Source: Balneolales bacterium
Lineage (GTDB): Bacteria > Bacteroidota > Rhodothermia > Balneolales > Natronogracilivirgulaceae
Direction of reading: 5' to 3'
Assembly: GCA_007135895.1 (NCBI GenBank)
Contig: SLHZ01000285.1
Span: 1-9,365 of the forward strand
DNA: 9,365 bases
This document shows positions 4,695 through 9,365 of the stretch, piece by piece. Every line of letters starts with the position of its first letter. The first letter of the stretch is position 1. The notes below the pieces were generated by a model. The model saw only the letters and a program-made list of their open reading frames with translations, was not told the DNA's origin and did no database searches. The translations under genes and the position numbers were made by a program.

Positions 4695-6908
4695 ATGCGT
4701 CTGAACCATTTTCTGTTGCTCGTTTTTGTCTGCGGAGGGCTCATGGCTGCCCCGGCAGTCCGGGCCCAGAACATCGTCAACGAGTTCTCTCTGGGCAATC
4801 AACTGCTCAATGAGGGCAAGTTCGAGGAAGCCTATGAGATTTTTTCCCGGCTTCTGGAGCAGAATCCCCGTTCACATGCCATGTTTGACCGGACTGTCAA
4901 TGCGTTGCTCAGCCTCAAGCGCTATGAGGAGGCCCTTGAGCTCTGCAAACAACGTCTTGAACAAAACCCCGACGATGTCAACACACTGGTCAAACTGGGC
5001 GAGACGTATCATGTCATCGGACAGCAAGAGGAGGCCTTTGCGACCTGGTCGCGCCTGCTCGAGATACACCCCCTCAACATCAACGCCTACCGCCGGGTCG
5101 CCGATGTCATGAACCAGCGCCGGCTGTTTCGCGATGCCATTGCGGTTTATAATCAGGCGCGGCAGTCTCTGAACGACCCCGATCTTTTCCGGTTCGAGCT
5201 GGCCAACAACTACCTGGCTGTCAGCATGTTTGACGAGGCGGTGGAGGAGTACCTGGAAATACTGACTCTCCGGGAACAGCTGCTCAGCCAGATCCAGAGG
5301 CAATTGCTCAACTATGATGAAAGACGACTCTATGATACGGCCATCATACGTACGGAGCAGAGGCTGGCCCGCACGCGGTCCGGTAGTGATACCGATCTGA
5401 TCTACCGTGAGTTTCTGGTCTGGCTGAATATGGAGCGGGGACTCTACCGACGGGCTTTGGCGGCGGCACGGGTACTGGATCGCAACAGTGATTATCAGAA
5501 ACAGTCCATGTTTCGCATCGGCAGACAGCTGCGCGGACTAGGCGAGTTCGAGCTGGCCGAACAAGCGTTCCGTTTTTACCTCGATCTGGAGCATCACAGT
5601 CTGCAGGCGCGCAGTTTTGAGGAACTTTCGCGCACCTATCAGAGCTGGGCCGGATATCTTCAGGAACGCAATCTGGCATTCGCCGGGGAGACCGATACCC
5701 TCTACCGGAAAGCTTTCGATACGGTAGAGCGCCTGCTTTACCGTTACCCACGGTATGAACGCGTGATGCAAACCCTCGTGATACAATCGGAACTGGCTCT
5801 TGACCATCTCAAAAGAGTCGATCTGGCCGTGTCATACCACGAAAAAATGGAAAACCTGTCCCGCCTTACCGGTTCGGGTGAGGATTTGGCCCTTACCAGC
5901 TACGTAGAGGGGCGGATCCTACTGTTTCAGGGTGAATTCGCTCTGGCCCGGGTCGCTTTCACACGTAGCAACCGTTTGGCCGAAAAAGGCGAAACCGCCG
6001 AAAAAAGCCGCTACTACCTGGGTCTGGGTGACTTTTACCATACCGACTTCTCCTATGCAAGGCTCCAGTTGCGGGCATTAGAGCGAATAAACCACTCCTG
6101 GCATGCCAATGACGCCCTACACCTGCGCTATCTGATTCAGCAGGCCCATGACACCGATAGCCTGGCGCAAGACGACGATTATCCCGCGCAAGACACCGAT
6201 TACCCCGCTCAAGACGCCGATTATCCCGGGCGAGACACCGATTACCCCGCTCAAGACGCCGATTACCCCGCTCAAGACACTGTTTACCCCGGGCAGAACG
6301 ACGACAACCGGGAGCTGAAGCGTTACGCTCAGGCCCGGTATCTTTACGACACCGGACGCTATGCCGATGCGGCCGTGATGCTGCTGCCGGCATTCGATCA
6401 AACCCCGCCCTGGGCGCTTCACAACGAGCAGCTGCTCTTGCTGTCGAGATCCCTGCGTCGAATTCATCCCGCAATGGCATACCATGTGCTGGATTTCCAA
6501 ATGAAGCGACCGTCCATCAGGCGTCATGCCGGTGAACAGCTGCTTTGGGAGCGTGCCCGACTGGCCGATCTGATGCTTTCCCAGACCGAAAACACCGACA
6601 TGAAAACATCCGCGACCAACGAAGCCAGCGAGACCGTATCCGCTGAAAGGAGCCGGGTCGGAAGTGCCGACAGGAAAAGATCCGCTGTCACTACGGACAT
6701 CCGGGAACTGGCCGAACTACTGGAAAGTTTATCTGCAGAAGAGCTCTTTTTCCGGTATCCGGACACCGGGCGGGATGTGGTGATTCTGGCCGATGAAGTC
6801 ATAGCCTCTTACGAGGATCTGCTCATTGCTTTCCCGGACGGTTTTTATGCCGACATCGCCCGAAGCCGGATCAGGGAGCTCGAACAGTCCCTTGCCATCG
6901 TTTTCTGA
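4695..6908 (+). CDS. Secreted tetratricopeptide-repeat protein with heptapeptide repeat linker
   Basis: A 737-residue protein. Residues 1-24 are a signal peptide (Arg2, hydrophobic core, cleavage after VRA24), so it should act in the periplasm or at the outer membrane. Residues 27-190 contain four or five TPR helix pairs, recognisable by patterns such as LLNEGKFEEAYEIFSRLL, ALLSLKRYEEALELC and YLAVSMFDEAVEEYLEIL. The middle (200-480) is mostly helical and TPR-like but divergent. Residues 491-539 are an acidic low-complexity repeat of the unit AQDxDYP. After further helices there is a Ser/Thr-rich charged segment, and the C-terminus ends in a TPR-like stretch, LLIAFPDGFYADIARSRI, as seen in BamD/YbgF-type proteins. 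TPR proteins are scaffolds; no enzyme motif is present and the partner is unknown. The next gene starts 33 bp downstream, so the two are probably co-transcribed, and the exported neighbour is a candidate partner. No Shine-Dalgarno sequence precedes the ATG. Confidence 0.9.
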   Translation: MRLNHFLLLVFVCGGLMAAPAVRAQNIVNEFSLGNQLLNEGKFEEAYEIFSRLLEQNPRSHAMFDRTVNALLSLKRYEEALELCKQRLEQNPDDVNTLVKLGETYHVIGQQEEAFATWSRLLEIHPLNINAYRRVADVMNQRRLFRDAIAVYNQARQSLNDPDLFRFELANNYLAVSMFDEAVEEYLEILTLREQLLSQIQRQLLNYDERRLYDTAIIRTEQRLARTRSGSDTDLIYREFLVWLNMERGLYRRALAAARVLDRNSDYQKQSMFRIGRQLRGLGEFELAEQAFRFYLDLEHHSLQARSFEELSRTYQSWAGYLQERNLAFAGETDTLYRKAFDTVERLLYRYPRYERVMQTLVIQSELALDHLKRVDLAVSYHEKMENLSRLTGSGEDLALTSYVEGRILLFQGEFALARVAFTRSNRLAEKGETAEKSRYYLGLGDFYHTDFSYARLQLRALERINHSWHANDALHLRYLIQQAHDTDSLAQDDDYPAQDTDYPAQDADYPGRDTDYPAQDADYPAQDTVYPGQNDDNRELKRYAQARYLYDTGRYADAAVMLLPAFDQTPPWALHNEQLLLLSRSLRRIHPAMAYHVLDFQMKRPSIRRHAGEQLLWERARLADLMLSQTENTDMKTSATNEASETVSAERSRVGSADRKRSAVTTDIRELAELLESLSAEELFFRYPDTGRDVVILADEVIASYEDLLIAFPDGFYADIARSRIRELEQSLAIVF
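6165..6311 (+). repeat. 21-bp coding tandem repeat (AQDxDYP heptapeptide) within the TPR gene
   Basis: Six in-frame 21-bp units run from 6165 to 6290: AQDDDYP, AQDTDYP, AQDADYP, GRDTDYP, AQDADYP, AQDTVYP. A decayed seventh (GQNDDNR) ends at 6311. DNA and protein agree closely between units, implying recent expansion by slippage or unequal exchange. Each unit gives two or three Asp plus one Tyr-Pro, so the segment is strongly acidic and probably extended. Confidence 0.95.
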
Positions 6909-6941
6909 CTTTCCAATTTCACTTGCAACCCTTTTGATGAT

Positions 6942-8516
6942 ATGGCCTTGCGTTTTGTATTCGTCTTGATGTCGACTCTTTTGCTGGCAGCACCCGGAAC
7001 CTCTTTTCACCCCGGCAAGCCGACCCATGCAATGGTTTCCGCTGTGATTGCCACGGAAATGCCGGAAGCCACAGGAACCACTTCAGGTGCCGCAACCGCT
7101 TCAGGCGCTGAATCCGCTATTTCCCCCGCGTCCGCTTCGGGCGGTTATGTCCTGATCCCGATGGATGACGGGCAGCGCAACCATCTGAAGGCCTACGGAC
7201 TCATTTACGGTCATCTGGCAGACGGTCACACCGGGAAATGGCTTCTGAATTACCGGGGTGGAAGTTTCATGGCGCCGGAGACCTCCTCCCTGGTGCGCAA
7301 CAGCCGTCTGCGCGGAGTGAGCACCGAAATCATATCGGCGGCCCGGGCCAGGCAAATCATCCATCAGGTAGAGCAGCCCAATGTCAACATGTCGGTCGTG
7401 GAACTGGAAAAGGCACCGCGGATCGCCGTTTATGCCCCGGATCACTATCTGCCATGGGACGATGCGGTCACTTTGGCGCTCACCTACGCTGAGGTCCCGT
7501 ATGACGTCATCTACAACGAAGAAGTGCTTGCCGGGGAACTGGATAACTACGACTGGCTGCATCTGCATCATGAAGATTTCACGGGCCAGCATGGCAAGTT
7601 CTGGTTCGCCTACCGCAATCGCCCCTGGTACATCCGGCAGGTCCGGGACCTGGAGGAAATGGCTGACCGACTGGGTTTCCAGAAAGTATCCGAGATGAAA
7701 CGGGCGGTTGTCCTCACCATCCGCGATTACATACGCAACGGTGGATTCCTGTTCGCCATGTGCTCCGGAGCCGACACCTTTGATATCGCCCTGGCCGCCA
7801 AAAATGTCGATATCCTGCCCACCCCCTTTGACGGCGATCCGGCGGATCCGGATGCCAACGAAAAACTCGACTTCAGCCAAACCCTGGCCTTCGATAATTT
7901 CGAGGTAACCCTTGATCCGGCCGAATACCGGCATGGCAACATCGATATTCTGGACGTTCAGCAGCGCATGCAGCAGGTGGATGAGGAAATGGACTATTTT
8001 ACTCTTTTCAACTTCTCGGCCAAATGGGATCCGGTACCCACCATGCTGACCCAGAACCATGTGAGCAGTATCAAAGGTTTTTACGGACAAACAACCGCAT
8101 TTCGACTTGAAACCATCAAAAGCAATGTGGTGATTCTGGCACAGGCACCGGGCCGCAATGAAGCCAAATATATCTACGGCAATTACGGAGAGGGTTTTTT
8201 CACCTTCTACGGCGGACACGATCCCGAAGATTACAAGCACCATGTGGGAGACCCTCCCACCGAGCTGGATTTATTCCCCAACAGTCCGGGTTACCGGCTC
8301 ATCCTGAACAATATCCTCTTTCCTGCAGCCCAGAAGCAGGAACTGCAAACCCATCATCCCGATACTTGTCCACACCACCGGGATTACTTTTCCGTGGCAC
8401 CTGATGCATCCGTGGCACCCGGTTTTTTTGCTGATTCCCAGATGCGGTCCATCTCCTCCAGGGAGGTTTCGCGGATGTTTTTCCCTTCCCCGTTCAGCAC
8501 TTCCTCGATAAATTGA
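6942..8516 (+). CDS. Secreted GATase1/ThuA-like protein of unknown activity (often labelled 'asparagine synthetase B')
   Basis: A 524-residue protein with an N-terminal signal sequence (hydrophobic 4-17), then a low-complexity Ala/Ser/Thr/Gly linker up to about residue 67. The conserved core starts at YVLIPMDD (69-76) and includes HLKAYG, WLLNYRGGSF (from Trp100), APDHYLPWDDAV, and GGFLFAMCSG with Cys274 in a nucleophile-elbow-like position. It ends with FFTFYGGHDPEDYKHH (Gly424-Gly425-His426-Asp427) and SPGYRLILNNILFPAA. This resembles a class I glutamine-amidotransferase-like or ThuA-like fold. From memory, relatives in Bacteroidota are automatically named asparagine synthetase B, but neither an N-terminal Cys2 glutaminase domain nor an SGGxDS ATP-pyrophosphatase motif is present, so I do not accept that name. 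Residues after about 463 look unlike any domain and are read antisense to mazG. No Shine-Dalgarno sequence is visible. It follows the TPR gene by 33 bp. Frame and export are well supported; function is unknown. Confidence 0.85.
   Translation: MALRFVFVLMSTLLLAAPGTSFHPGKPTHAMVSAVIATEMPEATGTTSGAATASGAESAISPASASGGYVLIPMDDGQRNHLKAYGLIYGHLADGHTGKWLLNYRGGSFMAPETSSLVRNSRLRGVSTEIISAARARQIIHQVEQPNVNMSVVELEKAPRIAVYAPDHYLPWDDAVTLALTYAEVPYDVIYNEEVLAGELDNYDWLHLHHEDFTGQHGKFWFAYRNRPWYIRQVRDLEEMADRLGFQKVSEMKRAVVLTIRDYIRNGGFLFAMCSGADTFDIALAAKNVDILPTPFDGDPADPDANEKLDFSQTLAFDNFEVTLDPAEYRHGNIDILDVQQRMQQVDEEMDYFTLFNFSAKWDPVPTMLTQNHVSSIKGFYGQTTAFRLETIKSNVVILAQAPGRNEAKYIYGNYGEGFFTFYGGHDPEDYKHHVGDPPTELDLFPNSPGYRLILNNILFPAAQKQELQTHHPDTCPHHRDYFSVAPDASVAPGFFADSQMRSISSREVSRMFFPSPFSTSSIN
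8384..8516. other. 133-bp convergent overlap of the GATase1-like gene and mazG
   Basis: The last 44 codons and stop of the rightward gene (TGA at 8514-8516) lie over the last 43 codons and stop of leftward mazG (TAA at 8386-8384). The mazG side encodes family-like sequence (RETSLEEMDRIWE), whereas the plus-strand side gives a Ser/Pro/Phe-rich tail without recognisable features. The mazG frame therefore appears to be the original one here. No terminator hairpin separates the two transcripts. Confidence 0.85.
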
Positions 8517-9217
8517 AATCGCTCTTTGAACTTCCGGTTTGTCAAACGCAGGCAGTCCTCGACATTCAGCCCCATGAGGCGACCCACATTGACCATTGAG
8601 AAAAGCAGGTCGCCGAATTCTCCGGCTTTTTCTTCATCGGTCCCATCTTCGGCCACCGAGTAGAACTCGCGAATTTCCTCCAGAAGCTTGGGCCAGGCCT
8701 TCTCCCATGTTTTCCAGTCAAAACCGACGGCAGAGGCTTTTTCCTGCATGCGCTGTGCCTTGATCAGGGCCGGAAGTGTATCGGGAACCCCCTCCAATAC
8801 GGATCTCCTTTTCCCCTCTTTGAGTTTGAGGTCCTCCCAGTTTCGCACGACGGTTTTTGTATCATCAGCCACGGTATCGGCGAAGACGTGGGGATGACGT
8901 TCAATGAGCTTCTTCTGGATTCCGTATATCACGTCGCCGATGTCAAAATGGCCCGATTCACGCGCTATTTCGGTATGAAAGACCACATGCAAAAGCAAAT
9001 CTCCCAGTTCTTTACGCAGCTCGGTTAGATCTTCCTTGTCGATGGCCTCAATGGCTTCATAGATCTCCTCAACCATCAGGTCTTTGATCGACTCATGTGT
9101 CTGCTTGCGATCCCACGGACACTCCTTGCGGAGTATGCTCATTATTTCGACCAGGTCATGAAACTGACGTGTGGGTTCTCGGTTTTGTGCCTGCGTGGGT
9201 TTTCGATTTTGTGCCAT
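8384..9217 (-). CDS. mazG: MazG nucleoside triphosphate pyrophosphohydrolase
   Basis: A 277-residue cytoplasmic enzyme that hydrolyses (d)NTPs to NMP and pyrophosphate, cleaning aberrant nucleotides and, in E. coli, affecting the ppGpp response. Two all-alpha MazG domains are visible. Domain 1 has CPWDRKQTHESI (33-44), metal-binding Glu50-Glu51-x-x-Glu54 and Glu70-x-x-Asp73 (ELGDLL), then ERHPHVF (106-112). Domain 2 follows the family linker (VLEGVPDTLPAL 140-151, VGFDW 164-168) with Glu180-Glu181-x-x-Glu184 and Glu200-x-x-Asp203 (EFGDLL). All metal ligands of both domains are present. The length is slightly above E. coli MazG (263) because of an N-terminal tail of about 18 residues made of a duplicated octapeptide and a Gly/Ala/Thr-rich C-terminal tail with its own short repeat. 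The ATG at 9217 is 9 bp after the stop of the upstream gene, so the two are probably one operon with coupled translation. Its 3' end overlaps the opposing gene. Confidence 0.95.
   Translation of the reverse strand: MAQNRKPTQAQNREPTRQFHDLVEIMSILRKECPWDRKQTHESIKDLMVEEIYEAIEAIDKEDLTELRKELGDLLLHVVFHTEIARESGHFDIGDVIYGIQKKLIERHPHVFADTVADDTKTVVRNWEDLKLKEGKRRSVLEGVPDTLPALIKAQRMQEKASAVGFDWKTWEKAWPKLLEEIREFYSVAEDGTDEEKAGEFGDLLFSMVNVGRLMGLNVEDCLRLTNRKFKERFQFIEEVLNGEGKNIRETSLEEMDRIWESAKKPGATDASGATEK
9171..9215 (-). repeat. Tandem duplication at the 5' end of mazG
   Basis: Two 21-bp blocks at 9195-9215 and 9171-9191 match at 19 of 21 positions and repeat with a 24-bp period. They encode AQNRKPTQ followed by AQNREPTR (residues 2-17). 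This is an in-frame duplication of eight codons immediately after the start, before the conserved MazG region begins near Phe19. Confidence 0.85.
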
Positions 9218-9226
9218 TCAAGGGGA

Positions 9227-9365
9227 CTATAGGGGTGAACCCAGTTCCCATTTGCTGAACTTGCCGTTATAGAATTCAGACAGATCCGAGAGATAATCGC
9301 ACAAATCCTCTATGGTCTGATTATCGGGCTGGACAATGGCCTGCGCCAGACAGATCCAGAGGGAA
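9227..9365 (-). CDS. C-terminal 45 codons of an unrecognised protein (5' part beyond window)
   Basis: An open minus-strand frame enters from the right edge and stops at TAG (9229-9227). Its translation begins SLWICLAQAIVQPDNQTIED and ends LSEFYNGKFSKWELGSPL. This has a normal amino-acid mix with helix-like amphipathic spacing and does not look like a shadow. I do not recognise the family. It ends 9 bp before the mazG start, which suggests co-transcription with mazG. No membrane segment is visible in the fragment. Confidence 0.65.
   Translation of the reverse strand, partial: SLWICLAQAIVQPDNQTIEDLCDYLSDLSEFYNGKFSKWELGSPL

Noticed and set aside
6117..6527. Antisense frame over the heptapeptide repeat giving a hydrophobic Gly-Val-Ile-Gly repeat
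   Set aside because: It is the mirror of the 21-bp coding repeat in the TPR gene; the repeated hydrophobic look follows from the sense repeat and nothing else supports translation.
7101..8243. Long antisense open frame (380 codons) inside the GATase1-like gene
   Set aside because: Its codons are exact reverse complements of the plus-strand codons, so it needs only the absence of TTA, CTA and TCA, which are rare codons here. It lacks a signal, motif or ribosome-binding site, while the plus strand carries conserved motifs and a signal peptide.
6942..8516. Annotation as asparagine synthetase B
   Set aside because: The protein has a signal peptide and lacks both the Cys2 glutaminase domain and the SGGxDS synthetase motif.

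Overview
The window looks like chromosomal DNA from a Gram-negative bacterium of the Bacteroidota/Balneolota/Rhodothermota group. It carries an OmpP1/FadL-type outer-membrane channel next to an SGNH-fold lipoprotein, and a periplasmic protein of a type often labelled 'asparagine synthetase B' in that group. Clear Shine-Dalgarno sequences are missing in front of most genes. The phylum is inferred from gene content recalled from memory, not from a search; Balneolia is my best guess.

Layout. (1) 1-516, minus strand: the 5' two thirds or so of a CrtC/AttH-type lipocalin-like gene that runs off the left edge. No start-to-stop ORF exists for it inside the window, so it is easy to miss. (2) 517-765: an intergenic stretch with four 28-bp tandem repeats and a strong leftward intrinsic terminator. 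(3) 766-3432, minus strand: a two-gene operon, FadL-like porin then SGNH/GDSL lipoprotein, 18 bp apart, closed by that terminator. (4) 3433-3883: a divergent intergenic region with a UNCG-type hairpin and a pair of 21-bp T-rich tandem repeats. (5) 3884-8516, plus strand: maf (dTTP/UTP pyrophosphatase type), a secreted TPR protein with a seven-residue tandem repeat, and a secreted GATase1-like protein of unknown activity. (6) 8384-9365, minus strand: mazG, preceded by the last 45 codons of an unrecognised gene. mazG converges on the GATase1-like gene and overlaps its 3' end by 133 bp.

How the genes may work together. The FadL channel and the SGNH lipoprotein probably form a module for taking up hydrophobic substrates and hydrolysing them at the cell envelope. 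Maf and MazG are both house-cleaning nucleotide pyrophosphohydrolases, but they lie in opposing units. The TPR and GATase1-like proteins are both predicted to be exported and sit 33 bp apart, so they are probably co-transcribed. I see no phage, transposon, CRISPR, tRNA or rRNA.

The most distinctive property of the window is the number of short tandem duplications (periods of 18, 21, 24 and 28 bp), both between genes and in linkers or termini of proteins. I do not see a clearly new multi-gene system. The best leads are the 28-bp repeat array, the heptapeptide repeat, and the GATase1-like gene that appears to have lost its original stop and now reads into mazG.
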